A stretch of 64,000 nucleotides of DNA from an uncultured Chlorobiaceae bacterium (GCA_903843305.1 CAIMPI010000015.1:95272-159271); one strand, 5' to 3'; shown: positions 19,632 to 28,643, numbered from the stretch's first letter. A program made the numbers and translations. The notes: a model not told the origin generated them from the letters alone.

Positions 19632-20192
19632 TTATTTCGATGAAAGGGCGAGCTTTTTTACCCATGCGACATACCGATCCATCCATTGCTGAAGGAATTG
19701 TTTGCTTCCAAGACCAATACCGCCATCCTCGTCGAACAAGCCCTCCTTTGCCTGAATGAAGGCTTCGGGCTGACCAAGCGTCGGAACATCCAGAAATGCA
19801 AGGATATTGCGCAGATGCTGTTGCGCCATGGCTGTGCCAGTGGCACCAGGTGAAACACCCAGAATTCCGGCAGGCTTGCCCCCCCAAACACTTTCCCCAT
19901 AAGGACGCGAAGCATGATCAAGGACGTTCTTGAGTACACCGGGAATTGATCGGTTGTATTCAGGTGTAAAAAACAAGAGTCCCTGTGCGGCCTTGATTTC
20001 ATTTTTCAACCGTTTGACAGATTCAGCCTGGTTTGAATCGTCATCCTGATTGTACAGCGGCAAATCGCCTATCTGCACCTGCCTGAAAATGAACTCTGGA
20101 GGCGCAAGTTTAACAAGGGCATTGGCTAATTGGCGATTCAGTGAATCCTTTCTCAGGCTTCCGACAATAACGGCAATCTCATAATGCTTCAT
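19632..20192 (-). CDS. NADPH-dependent FMN reductase family protein
   Basis: A flavodoxin-fold reductase of ~186 residues. VIVGSLRKDSLNRQLANAL at the N-terminus is the FMN phosphate-binding loop (GSLRxxSxNR), and FFTPEYNRSIPGVLKNVLDH near residue 85 is the second family block (PEYNxxxPGxLKNAIDW). Members reduce FMN, quinones or chromate with NAD(P)H. I use the ATG at 20192 because the AAAGGA ribosome site sits 8 nt upstream of it; another ATG three codons earlier overlaps that site. It lies in a run of minus-strand redox genes. Confidence 0.9.
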   Translation of the reverse strand: MKHYEIAVIVGSLRKDSLNRQLANALVKLAPPEFIFRQVQIGDLPLYNQDDDSNQAESVKRLKNEIKAAQGLLFFTPEYNRSIPGVLKNVLDHASRPYGESVWGGKPAGILGVSPGATGTAMAQQHLRNILAFLDVPTLGQPEAFIQAKEGLFDEDGGIGLGSKQFLQQWMDRYVAWVKKLALSSK

Positions 20193-20252
20193 AATGCTCA
20201 TCCTTTAAAGATTATACTGTCTATACAATATCATCACTAATCCCTTGTCAGC

Positions 20253-21044
20253 TCAACCCATACAAACTGAGAGCATGGAAAGCGACCCGCCCTCGATCCC
20301 CTCGACAGGGAAGCTGACCCGATCATTTTCTCTTCGCAAACCCAGTATATACAGCAGTGGTAAAAAGTGGTCGGGTGTAGGAACAGAAAGCCGGGCATCA
20401 TCACCCATCATCCTGTAATCGAAAAGCTTGCGATCCTGGCCTTCGAGTATAAGTTTCCTTATCTCTCCTTCGAATCGAACCGCCCAGTCGAATGGCTCCG
20501 CCTTCTCGTGTCCCCATGCATAGGTATGCAGATTATGAACAAGATTACCACTTCCGACAATCAGGACTCCTTCATCCCGAAGCGGCTGAAGACGTCGTCC
20601 GATTTCATAATGAAATTCAGCATTCCTGCTCTCATCGATACTAAGCTGTACAACAGGAATATCAGCGTCAGGAAAAACATGGCAAAGGACAGACCATACT
20701 CCATGATCCAGACCACGATGCTCATCAAAACAAACATCAAGAGGAGAGAGAAGCTTCTGAATCTGCCGAGCAAGTTCCGGACTTCCCGGAGCCGGATAAG
20801 TTACCTCGTAGAGCTGTCGGGGAAATCCTCCAAAATCATGAATAGTTTCAGGAAGAGTAGTTCCCGTCACCGCACTACCATGAATATACCAGTGAGCCGA
20901 CAGAGCAAGTATGGCTTTCGGGCATGGTATGCTTTGCCCGAAGCGGCGCCAGCTTTCAGTGTAGGCGTTTGTCTGAAGGGCATTCATCGGGTTGCCATGC
21001 CCGAAAAAAACAGCAGGCATTACCATACCCATTGTATTTATCAC
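20253..21044 (-). CDS. DODA-type (4,5-DOPA-like) extradiol aromatic ring-opening dioxygenase family protein
   Basis: A 263-residue protein of the LigB/YgiD superfamily. Metal-ligand regions are visible: FFGHGNPMNAL at the N-terminus, LSAHWYIHGSAV near residue 50, GLDHGVWSVLCHVFPDADIPV near 120, and GSGNLVHNLHTYAWG near 165. YgiD-like enzymes cleave catechols at non-haem iron or zinc; the substrate is unknown in an anaerobic phototroph. The frame starts with a GTG at 21044 that overlaps the yceI stop as GTGA; an ATG at 21032 is an alternative. Coupling with yceI is likely. Confidence 0.87.
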   Translation of the reverse strand: MINTMGMVMPAVFFGHGNPMNALQTNAYTESWRRFGQSIPCPKAILALSAHWYIHGSAVTGTTLPETIHDFGGFPRQLYEVTYPAPGSPELARQIQKLLSPLDVCFDEHRGLDHGVWSVLCHVFPDADIPVVQLSIDESRNAEFHYEIGRRLQPLRDEGVLIVGSGNLVHNLHTYAWGHEKAEPFDWAVRFEGEIRKLILEGQDRKLFDYRMMGDDARLSVPTPDHFLPLLYILGLRRENDRVSFPVEGIEGGSLSMLSVCMG

Positions 21045-21652
21045 CCCTGTTTATCATTCGGCTGCAACTTGATCATTTCAACATCAAGCTGTATAGTAAT
21101 ATCTTCACCCACCATTACCCCGCCTGTTTCGAGTGATTTATTCCAGACAAGACCGAAATCCTTACGGTTTATTTGTGTGGTTGCAGAGGTTCCGCGTCTG
21201 AAGTTACCCCAGGGATCTTTACTTTCTTTTGAGAACGGCTCTACATTCAGGACTACCTGTCTGGTAATACCATGGATCATCAAATCTCCCGTAACTTTCA
21301 GTGCTCCCTTACCGGTATTAGACCATTTTTTAGAGACAAATGTCATAAGCGGGTATTTAGCAACATCAAAAAAATCGGCGCTCCGGAGATGTTCATCCCG
21401 TTTCTCTACATTTGTATTAATGGAATTTGGATCGATGGAAACAGTAACCTTCGATTTAGTAATGTCCTTGTCGTTAATCTCAACGACTCCGCTGTATTTA
21501 AGAAAATTGCCATTGACGTTCGACACCATAAGGTGTTTAACCCTGAATCCCACATTTGAATGTTCCGGATCAATGTTCCAAGTAGAAGCCGATACAAGCG
21601 TCGGAATCAACAGTGTCAGACCGACGACGAATGCTTTGATAACGTTTGTCAT
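21041..21652 (-). CDS. YceI family periplasmic lipid-binding-like protein
   Basis: A 203-residue exported protein: an N-terminal signal peptide (FVVGLTLLIPTLVSA) precedes a YceI lipocalin-like barrel beginning TWNIDPEHSNVGFRVKHLMV and containing VEINDKDITKSKVTVSIDPNSI. YceI proteins bind polyprenoid chains such as isoprenoid quinones in the periplasm. In this organism menaquinone or chlorobium-quinone derivatives are conceivable ligands; this is inference. It is the first gene of a run with the dioxygenase-like protein, and a ~400-nt AT-rich gap with no visible gene separates it from the divergent cytochrome. Confidence 0.93.
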   Translation of the reverse strand: MTNVIKAFVVGLTLLIPTLVSASTWNIDPEHSNVGFRVKHLMVSNVNGNFLKYSGVVEINDKDITKSKVTVSIDPNSINTNVEKRDEHLRSADFFDVAKYPLMTFVSKKWSNTGKGALKVTGDLMIHGITRQVVLNVEPFSKESKDPWGNFRRGTSATTQINRKDFGLVWNKSLETGGVMVGEDITIQLDVEMIKLQPNDKQG

Positions 21653-22053
21653 GTTTTTTTTATTCCTTTCTTTGGTTTTGTATTTAGCCCTTCAAGGTTG
21701 GAATAGATTCGGCTGCAATAATTCGAGACAAATGAGGATAAATTTAATCATCATAAGTCACCTTATCCAGTACCACTAATTTATAAACACGAAAAGAGAG
21801 ATATTAATTTCTTTATGAAAAAAGCCTTACAACTATCCGAAACCTGAAAACAGGTTATCCCTTTAATTTTATGTAGTTACAGCTTTTCTGGCTTAAAATA
21901 AGGAATAAATTTTGCTGCTTTCAGTAATTTTTTTTATATAAAAAAAGCGTATGATTTTAACAATAGTTAAATACATAGACAATGCACCTTATCGGAACTA
22001 CCCAATAACCCGGTGAAAGTGCCTGAATCTAATCCACATAAACTGTAAAAATT

Positions 22054-22416
22054 ATGCAACCTTCAGTTAAGGTATGTACTTTGGTTGTTGCCTTTTTTTG
22101 TTCAACCCCGCAACTTGTAAATGCTGCGCCAGAGCTTGCAAGTGCTGAGCTTCGAGCAAAGTACAACCTGGGTCAGGGAAAACAGATTTACGAACGGGTA
22201 TGCGCAGACTGCCATAGCAGCGGGGTTATGGAAGCACCGGTATTTTGCGATATTTCCGCATGGAAACCCAGGATTGCCAAAGGTATGGAGGTGCTTGTGC
22301 AACATACTCTTCAGGGCTTCAATAATATGCCTTCAAAGGGAGGCCTGGCGACTCTGACGGTGGAAGAAAGTGCCAACGCAGTGGCCTATATGGTTGATCA
22401 GTGCCTTACACATTAA
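22054..22416 (+). CDS. monoheme c-type cytochrome (c5/class I-like)
   Basis: A 120-residue exported cytochrome: signal peptide to about A24, then one haem site CADCH (C50, C53, H54). Met92 in NMPSKGG is the probable sixth ligand, and the MPxKGG pattern fits the c5 group. It probably shuttles electrons in the periplasm. Its position just upstream of the Cyc2-like gene suggests it accepts electrons from that outer-membrane protein; this is inference from context. C65 and C117 might form a disulfide. Confidence 0.88.
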   Translation: MQPSVKVCTLVVAFFCSTPQLVNAAPELASAELRAKYNLGQGKQIYERVCADCHSSGVMEAPVFCDISAWKPRIAKGMEVLVQHTLQGFNNMPSKGGLATLTVEESANAVAYMVDQCLTH

Positions 22417-22650
22417 TCTGTTTATTTTTACTTGATATCAGAAGATCTCAACAGTGTGCTTAAGACTTCTGCACGAGGATTTCATAATCCTCGATAGTTA
22501 CCGATAAGAATCCTTTCCTACTGTGACAAACTTGATATAAGCATATCATTGTAGTGGTGTAATTTCAAACATTTGTTTCTATTCAATCGCCCTTAATTGA
22601 GCGAAGGGGAATTTAATTTTATAAATTAAATCCCTAATAACCATGTTTTT
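22417..22650. other. AT-rich gap between the cytochrome and cyc2 genes (first part)
   Basis: The whole gap spans 22417-22794. No coding frame or clear terminator is visible in this first part. The phased repeats that follow are listed separately. Confidence 0.5.
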
Positions 22651-22690
22651 TTAAGGGAAATTAAGGAATTCATTAAGGATTCATTAAGGA
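22651..22690. promoter_or_regulatory. four phased TTAAGG repeats upstream of cyc2
   Basis: TTAAGG occurs at 22651, 22661, 22673 and 22684, i.e. spacings of 10, 12 and 11 nt, close to one helical turn. The last two are within a repeated unit TTCATTAAGGA. Direct repeats with ~11-nt period are typical of OmpR/PhoB-family regulator sites. They lie 105-145 nt before the cyc2 start, where an activator would bind. No regulator gene is nearby. Confidence 0.45.
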
Positions 22691-22794
22691 AAGAAGTTGT
22701 AATATTTAATTGAGATAAAATGAATATGAAGACCTTTCGAAAAGTCAACGTATTCAACTCTATGTTTTCTCAATAATAAAACCGGAACATTATT

Positions 22795-24075
22795 ATGTCA
22801 GCAAACAAAATACGTGCTTTTTTGATTTCCATCGGAGCCTTTGCTCCTTTTTTATGTTCGGTGCCGCAGGCATCAGCAACACCTGCATTTTCCAGGCAGA
22901 CTGGACAGTCATGCGCTGCCTGCCATTTCCAGAGATATCCGTTACTCAATGCCTACGGACGTTCGTTCAAGGCAAACGGATATACGCAAACAGGCAAACA
23001 AGAGACTATTGAAGATAACTCCCTCTCTCTTCCCGTAACACTTAATGCGGCAGTTGTTACCAAGCTCAGGTATGTGAAAACCAATGGTTCATCATCAGAT
23101 GGAACAAATGGTGGAGAGTTTAATATGCCTGATGAAGCCAGTCTTTTTCTTGCCGGCAGAATTGCAAAAAACATCGGATATCAGGCTGACATAAGTTTGG
23201 GCAGAGACAAGGCTCTCTTGGCTGGCTTCAAGATGCCCTTTGTTTTTCCCCAGAATGACTTTATCCTCAGCGCCATTCCGTTTTTTACAGATAGTCAAGG
23301 GCCAGCGTACGGCTATGAACTCTTGAACACGGGTGCTGTAGAGTTTTCCCGACCGTTTGAAAATGCAGCAGAGACTTCCGCACAACAATATCTTGTTCAA
23401 ACAGCGAATGAGGATAACGGCGGCACAACGGGTGTAGCCCTGGTTTTCCATCACAAGTATGGTTATTTAAGCTATACACCCTACATCACTAGTTATAAAG
23501 ATTTTCCAGGAGACTTTACAAACACGACACCACACCAGTTCATGAGCTATGTGAGAGGTGTTGTTACTCCTGAAAAAGTTGGAAACTTTGAGCTTGCTGC
23601 GGGATTCCAGCTCTGGAAAGGCAGCTCAAGTATGCACGTTAACGATTCTAATGGTGTCCCAGTTCCGACGACTACTCACAAGGCTGATGCATGGGCAGTT
23701 GATGGCCAGGCGCAGGGGAAGGTCGGCAACTATCCTCTTGGCGTTTATGTCGCTTATGGCTGTGCTGCTAAAACAGCAGAGGGTGCCACCACACCGAACG
23801 ACTTTAATGGAGCACACGCCAACAAGAAGGCATTTACCATCGCCGCCGATATGGGAGTTGTCCCATCAAAGCTTGGTCTTGGACTGGCTTACAGAATAGC
23901 CAATAATGGAACTGGAGGCAGTGATGGCGAAAATGCCGTGACTCTTGCAGCAAACTATAATATTGCCAAAAATGTCCTTCTGCAAGTAAACCACAGCTTC
24001 TATTCTTATGGTGCAGATGTACTAACACCGGATGGAAACCAGAAGACATCGCTTGTGCTGTTCAGTGCATTCTGA
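22795..24075 (+). CDS. cyc2: Cyc2-like fused outer-membrane cytochrome-porin (probable Fe(II) oxidase)
   Basis: A 426-residue exported protein. After a signal peptide (cut near ASA28) the mature N-terminus TPAFSRQTGQSCAACHFQRY carries one haem site, C40-A-A-C43-H44. This is followed by NAYGRSFKANGYTQTG, matching the conserved Cyc2 cytochrome region. The remaining ~350 residues alternate polar and hydrophobic residues as in a beta-barrel and end in phenylalanine (SLVLFSAF), as outer-membrane barrels do. Cyc2 proteins of neutrophilic iron oxidisers and of photoferrotrophic Chlorobium take electrons from Fe(II) at the cell surface. Neighbours fit: a c5-type cytochrome upstream and an iron exporter-like ABC system downstream. 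A strong terminator follows the gene. Confidence 0.85.
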   Translation: MSANKIRAFLISIGAFAPFLCSVPQASATPAFSRQTGQSCAACHFQRYPLLNAYGRSFKANGYTQTGKQETIEDNSLSLPVTLNAAVVTKLRYVKTNGSSSDGTNGGEFNMPDEASLFLAGRIAKNIGYQADISLGRDKALLAGFKMPFVFPQNDFILSAIPFFTDSQGPAYGYELLNTGAVEFSRPFENAAETSAQQYLVQTANEDNGGTTGVALVFHHKYGYLSYTPYITSYKDFPGDFTNTTPHQFMSYVRGVVTPEKVGNFELAAGFQLWKGSSSMHVNDSNGVPVPTTTHKADAWAVDGQAQGKVGNYPLGVYVAYGCAAKTAEGATTPNDFNGAHANKKAFTIAADMGVVPSKLGLGLAYRIANNGTGGSDGENAVTLAANYNIAKNVLLQVNHSFYSYGADVLTPDGNQKTSLVLFSAF

Positions 24076-24099
24076 TTGAATAACTCCCTTGTTTCGATT

Positions 24100-24140
24100 A
24101 AAAAAGCTGGTTTAACCTGTGATTGGCTGCCAGCTTTTTT
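24100..24140 (+). terminator. rho-independent terminator after cyc2
   Basis: An 11-bp stem, AAAAAAGCTGG (24100-24110) with CCAGCTTTTTT (24130-24140), ends in a T run. It separates cyc2 from the ABC transporter genes. Confidence 0.88.
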
Positions 24141-24193
24141 ATGATTCAAGTCTCTATTCGAGATACTTTATTTACTCTGTTCAATGGGTGAAC

Positions 24194-24982
24194 ATGAATC
24201 AGCAACAAAAATCCGGCAACGACCCAATTGTTGAACTCATTGATGTCGGGGTAACCAAGCTGAGCCCAACGGGTCAGAATGTTGTGATTCTTGACCGAAT
24301 ATCTTTTGCCGCCCGCCCGGGAGAGATAACCGGAATAATCGGACCATCCGGAAGCGGCAAGAGCACCCTGATTCGACTCATCAACCGTCTCGATGAACCC
24401 TCAGAGGGGAGAATTTTGCTGAATGATGAAAACATTTCAGCGATTGACCCGCTGCTCCTGCGGCAGAAAGTTGCCATGGTTCTGCAGAAGCCTTTCATGT
24501 TTGAAGGAACACTCCTTGATAACCTGCAAAGGCCTTTCCTTTTCCGGAACTTGACTCCGCCTTCAGACGAAAGCATTGAAATTACCCGTGTTCTGGAACT
24601 CGTTCAACTTTCAACAGAAATGCTGGTGCGGGATGCCCGCTCACTTTCCGGTGGTGAACAACAGAGGGTCAATCTGGCCCGAGCCCTTATCAGCCACCCG
24701 CAAGTTCTTTTGCTCGACGAACCGACAAGCTCTCTCGATCGTCCTGCCACTGCACGTCTGGCCACCACCCTGCACAACATCTGCAGTTCCGAACATCTGG
24801 CCATTATCGTGGTGACCCATGATCTCTATCTTGCCGAACATATTGTCGATCACCTGATCTACCTGGAGCAGGGCAAAATTATGGAAGAGGGTGCTGGCAC
24901 ACAAATTCTGGCAAAACCGCAAACGGCTGCGTTCAGAAGTTTTCTGACAGAACCTGACAGAAACAAGGAACCCTCATCATGA
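24194..24982 (+). CDS. fetA: ABC transporter ATP-binding protein, FetA-like (iron export)
   Basis: An ATPase subunit of ~262 residues. Walker A is GPSGSGKST, the signature is LSGGEQQRVNLARAL and Walker B is LLLDEPTSSLD. Pairing with a FetB/YbbM-type permease, whose start overlaps this stop (24979-24982, ATGA), identifies the FetAB class; in E. coli this pair exports iron and protects from oxidative stress. I start at the ATG at 24194 (MNQQQKSGND); the frame extends upstream into the terminator region and is not likely translated there. Its place next to cyc2 suggests handling of iron during Fe(II) oxidation. Confidence 0.86.
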   Translation: MNQQQKSGNDPIVELIDVGVTKLSPTGQNVVILDRISFAARPGEITGIIGPSGSGKSTLIRLINRLDEPSEGRILLNDENISAIDPLLLRQKVAMVLQKPFMFEGTLLDNLQRPFLFRNLTPPSDESIEITRVLELVQLSTEMLVRDARSLSGGEQQRVNLARALISHPQVLLLDEPTSSLDRPATARLATTLHNICSSEHLAIIVVTHDLYLAEHIVDHLIYLEQGKIMEEGAGTQILAKPQTAAFRSFLTEPDRNKEPSS

Positions 24983-25767
24983 GTAACCCACACATCATTC
25001 CGCTGGATGTGATCCAGTTGGTCTATGCTTACGGGCTGATTCTGCTCTCGCTGGCCCTTGCACGTTTGCAGCAGATTGGCCATGAAAAACAGCTTCTCTG
25101 GGCCTCAATCCGTATGCTTTTTCAATTAGTTGCTGTTGGATACCTGCTGCATCTCGTGTTTGCTGTCAATTCTCCTTTTCCGGTAATCCTCATGCTTCTG
25201 GCAATGGCTGGTTTCTCACTCCAAGTGGCGGGATCGCGCATCAAAAAACGGATACCAAACTTCTACCGTGTGATGGGGAGTTCCATTTTCATTGGCTGTG
25301 GAGGTGTAACCTTCTATTTCTGCCTCGTTGTGGTCGGATACACTCCGTGGTTCGATCCCCGCTATCTGATCCCGCTGGCAGGAATGATTGTTGGCAACGC
25401 CATGAACGGTGCCAGCCTTGCCGCTGAACGGCTCTCTGCCGAAATGCATGAACGCCGCGAAGAGATTGAGACAGCTCTTTGCCTTGGAGCCACTTCCAGA
25501 CAATCCGCAGACCAGGCAGTACGCAACGCCTATAGTGCCTCCCTGAGACCAACCATCAACACCATGGCCGCCACAGGGATTGTCGCCCTGCCCGGCATGA
25601 TGACCGGCCAGATTCTTTCCGGGACAGAACCAATCGTCGCCGTCAGGTACCAGATAGCCATCATGTGCGCCATCACCGGCGCTGTAGCTATAACTTCGTT
25701 TTTGATTGTGCAGCAAGGCTACCGGTGCTTCTTTACCGATGCCCATCAACTGAAAGGGGAAGGATAG
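24979..25767 (+). CDS. fetB: ABC transporter permease, FetB/YbbM-like
   Basis: A 262-residue membrane protein with about six to seven hydrophobic segments. The conserved cytoplasmic block IVGNAMNGASLAAERL near residue 140, followed by EEIETALCLGATSRQSAD and ALPGMMTGQILSG, is characteristic of the UPF0014/FetB family. With FetA it should form an inner-membrane exporter, probably for iron. Start and the fetA stop overlap by 4 nt. Confidence 0.9.
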   Translation: MSNPHIIPLDVIQLVYAYGLILLSLALARLQQIGHEKQLLWASIRMLFQLVAVGYLLHLVFAVNSPFPVILMLLAMAGFSLQVAGSRIKKRIPNFYRVMGSSIFIGCGGVTFYFCLVVVGYTPWFDPRYLIPLAGMIVGNAMNGASLAAERLSAEMHERREEIETALCLGATSRQSADQAVRNAYSASLRPTINTMAATGIVALPGMMTGQILSGTEPIVAVRYQIAIMCAITGAVAITSFLIVQQGYRCFFTDAHQLKGEG

Positions 25768-25805
25768 GCCTTGCGGCTATTGGGCACATCTCCAAAGCTT
25801 CTTGT

Positions 25806-26543
25806 CTACTTGTTGATCAGTCTGAAATCGTGAATATCAAGGTGAATTAATACCGGGCCACCGAGTGGCTTTCCTTTCGGCCCCTTCGGGGTTACCCGCC
25901 TTATCGAAGGATAAACAAGTCCTGAACTGTTTTGGGCATGCCGCAGAACAACATTGGATGCGGCTGCAAGCGGGCTGATGATATCGGCAGTATAGTCGTG
26001 CTGAATCAGGAGACCAGTCTCACGGTCAAACCTGAATCGCTGCACCTTGCTGTGGGTCGGAATCTCATCAGGGAACCGTGCCTCCAGCCAACCTGGTTCG
26101 AGTTCCGTCCAAAAAATATCCTCACGCATCAACAGCGCTGGCAGGGTAAAATAATTCCAGGAAGCATAGTTGGCGAAATAAGACATATCAAGGTCATCCC
26201 AGTAGAATAACCTTCTGCCTATTTTGAAATAATCCCGCGCATTCCTGCGCTCAGAAATGATCTGCCCCTTTTCATTTTCGAGACGAACATCAAGACCGTC
26301 AAGAATTCCCGTAATAGTCGGATTGAGACCAATCGGGGTCAATGTGGAAAATGGTCTGTGAATAGCTAAAACCATTTTGGCATGGCGAAAAAACGGCCGA
26401 CGTTTCAGTGTAAACGCCAATCCAGAAGCACTTATCCCGGTTTCCAGAGTTTTTGCGTTTTGCCAGAGCACACGTCCACCATACGCGGCAATTGCTTTTT
26501 CTGCTGTTTCTGTCAGGTTCATAGGAGTATTTGGTTTTATCAT
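25806..26543 (-). CDS. conserved hypothetical protein, 245 residues
   Basis: I do not recognise a named domain. The protein lacks a signal peptide and membrane helices. It contains TETAEKAIAAYGGRVLW at the N-terminus, an aromatic stretch YWDDLDMSYFANYASWNYF near residue 115, and FRFDRETGLLIQHDYTADI near 165, a pattern of alternating strands that suggests a beta-rich lipocalin- or LolA-like fold. It is convergent with fetB, with a 38-nt gap. Start at 26543; an ATG seven codons later is possible. Confidence 0.7.
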   Translation of the reverse strand: MIKPNTPMNLTETAEKAIAAYGGRVLWQNAKTLETGISASGLAFTLKRRPFFRHAKMVLAIHRPFSTLTPIGLNPTITGILDGLDVRLENEKGQIISERRNARDYFKIGRRLFYWDDLDMSYFANYASWNYFTLPALLMREDIFWTELEPGWLEARFPDEIPTHSKVQRFRFDRETGLLIQHDYTADIISPLAAASNVVLRHAQNSSGLVYPSIRRVTPKGPKGKPLGGPVLIHLDIHDFRLINK

Positions 26544-26977
26544 GCAATGCCCCTCATATCCGCCCCTTGTATGTATCGCATCCGTTCACCGTGTGCCATT
26601 CATTAAAGTGTGTGTGCAAGAATTATCTTCAGAAATACTCCAGAGAGAAATTGCATTACGCCTTTATATATCAACGAATAGCCGACACAAAGAACTCATT
26701 GTAAACCAGCATTTATAAGATAACAAAATGGCAGCCAAGAGAATTCCTTCCGAATTGGTGGGTTAATGGACTTTCTGTAATTTTTTTTGTTTCGCCTCAG
26801 AGTTTGTCACACAGAAAATCTTCTCTTTTAAATGGGTAGTGGGGGGGGCACAAAAAAGGCATCGTCAACCTCTTATCCTACCGTCATTCAAAACCCTTTT
26901 TTCAACAGGAAGTGCCCAGCTTATCTTTCAATACGTAATGACTTACCACCCATTTGGCAAGACTTCTTTTCTGTATC

Positions 26978-27072
26978 GCGGAATGATTCCGGGACGTTGT
27001 CGCCTTGGCGATTCATGGCCAAAAGTCGTTACAAGAATTGCTCAAGAAACAGTACGAGTTATAAATTTTTAG
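26978..27072 (+). pseudogene. fragment of a DUF1828-type gene
   Basis: The reading YRGMIPGRCRLGDSWPKVV followed by TRIAQETVRV matches residues ~90-121 of the intact DUF1828/1829 protein at 27867 (YRGMILGRCRPGDSLAMVV, then TRVAQAAVRV), at both DNA and protein level. The match ends at a stop codon and nothing before it matches. It is a decayed partial duplicate. The rest of the 26544-27246 gap shows no other gene. Confidence 0.7.
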
Positions 27073-27246
27073 CGATTCACCAAAAATATTTGTAGTTTTT
27101 ATGGCTTGAAGCTTTGTTAGTTTTGTTAGAATTGTTAGTAGCCTTACAAGTGTTGTTAATGATCATTTTCCATTATTGTTGTTTTTCACGACTTCTAAGG
27201 TTTATTCACTTTTTACCGGATACTAATGGAAAGTATTACCTTAATA

Positions 27247-27708
27247 ATGAAAAATATTTTCACTATCCTCCTTGTAAGTACTCTTATTATACTTCGAAAC
27301 GTACCAGCTTACGCTGAGCTTCTTAATGGGTATATTGGATCAAGCGGGGGTAACATCTCACTTGCCGGGAACCTGTGGTATTCCAGCTTTATGAACTTGA
27401 AGGCACCTCGTGACTTGAAGAAGGGAGAGGAAATAAGGATTAAACTGTTGGGCTGTGCCCAGTGCGTTTATGTCAGATTGCTTCCCAAAGGTGTAGCTTC
27501 TACCGGTTCAACGGGCATCATAGATAATAAAATTTATGTTCCTCAAGGAGGAGTGATCACTATAAGGCTTCATCGTGATTACCCGCACATCCAGCAAATA
27601 TCTGTCCACTCCGGGTACGAAGTGTTTGATAAACTCCTGAGTATTTTCAATGGCCATGCCGATATTGCCAGCATAGATGTTTCTATGGGAAAAACAGGGC
27701 AACCCTGA
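27247..27708 (+). CDS. small exported protein of unknown function
   Basis: A protein of ~153 residues with a signal peptide (MKNIFTILLVSTLIIL, cut near AYA). The mature part has a polar, beta-type composition with one close cysteine pair (GCAQCVYVRLLPKG). No family is recognised. I use the ATG at 27247, directly before the signal sequence, and not the ATG seven codons earlier. It sits among accessory genes, and no partner is evident. Confidence 0.6.
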   Translation: MKNIFTILLVSTLIILRNVPAYAELLNGYIGSSGGNISLAGNLWYSSFMNLKAPRDLKKGEEIRIKLLGCAQCVYVRLLPKGVASTGSTGIIDNKIYVPQGGVITIRLHRDYPHIQQISVHSGYEVFDKLLSIFNGHADIASIDVSMGKTGQP

Positions 27709-27866
27709 AGCAGGCCAATTTTACTTCGATGCCTGAGGACAAGTCAAAATAAATTGTTGGGGGTATCGAACATTTCTTGAAAACTTTTTGCATTTCAGCA
27801 GATTGTTGAGAACTACATCTCCAGGAACCGCCTTAACCCTTCCAGAACGCAACTTGAGGGCACTCT

Positions 27867-28640
27867 GTGACACGACTCTCTTCCTTAAAATCCGGTATTG
27901 GTGAATTGTTTTCCTGTACCGAACATGGAGATTTTCAGCGCATCCGTACGCCTTTTCTTTATCCGGATGGAGACACTATTGACCTTTTCTGCAAAACTGA
28001 TGGGGATACCGTCACTATAACCGATCTTGCGGAAACGGTGCGGTGGCTCCATGCACAGTCAGCATCATCTTCCAAACGATCAACAAAGCAGCGGCAGCTT
28101 ATTGAAGATACTTGCCTTACTCACGGTGTTGAGCTCTATCGGGGGATGATTCTGGGACGTTGTCGCCCTGGCGATTCATTGGCCATGGTCGTTACACGGG
28201 TTGCTCAGGCAGCCGTCAGAGTTTCCGATCTTTGGTTCACTTTTAAAACACGAACGGTCGAATCAATCACTGATGAGGTTGCAGATTGCCTCGCTGACAA
28301 AAAGCTCCCCTTTACCCGTTTTGAAAAACTTGCAGGGAGATCTGGCAGGGCATGGGCTATTGATTTTCACGTAAGATCTCCATTGCGCAGCTCCCTTGTA
28401 TCTGTCTTAAAAACATCAAACCGTTCTTCAGCTCGTCCTATTGTGGAGCATACCGTTGCAGCATGGTATGATCTGAATCATTTAGCCGCAGGCCCGGAGG
28501 GATTAAATTTTATATCACTGTTTGACGACACGTCTGATGTCTGGAGTGATGAAGACTTCAAGCTGGTAGAGCCATTGTCAACAATTTCGCGTTGGTCACG
28601 CCCGGATGAGTTTGTCAATATTTTGTCTGAGGTGGCGTGA
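27867..28640 (+). CDS. DUF1828/DUF1829 domain protein
   Basis: A 257-residue protein. The N-terminal half (RIRTPFLYPDGDTIDLFCK, DTVTITDLAETVRWL, and GRCRPGDSLAMVVTRVAQA) matches DUF1828. The C-terminal half (FHVRSPLRSSLVSVLKT, VEHTVAAWYDLNHL) matches DUF1829. Such proteins are frequent in mobile and defence-rich regions but their function is not known. It begins with a GTG preceded by GAGGG. Its stop overlaps an ATG (ATGA), suggesting translational coupling to a following small frame. A decayed copy of part of this gene lies ~0.9 kb upstream. Confidence 0.75.
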   Translation: MTRLSSLKSGIGELFSCTEHGDFQRIRTPFLYPDGDTIDLFCKTDGDTVTITDLAETVRWLHAQSASSSKRSTKQRQLIEDTCLTHGVELYRGMILGRCRPGDSLAMVVTRVAQAAVRVSDLWFTFKTRTVESITDEVADCLADKKLPFTRFEKLAGRSGRAWAIDFHVRSPLRSSLVSVLKTSNRSSARPIVEHTVAAWYDLNHLAAGPEGLNFISLFDDTSDVWSDEDFKLVEPLSTISRWSRPDEFVNILSEVA

Positions 28641-28643
28641 TGA

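Noticed and set aside
22795..24075. Reading the cyc2 candidate as an ordinary porin
   Set aside because: The CAACH haem site directly at the mature N-terminus with the following NAYGRSFKANGY region is specific to the Cyc2 type.
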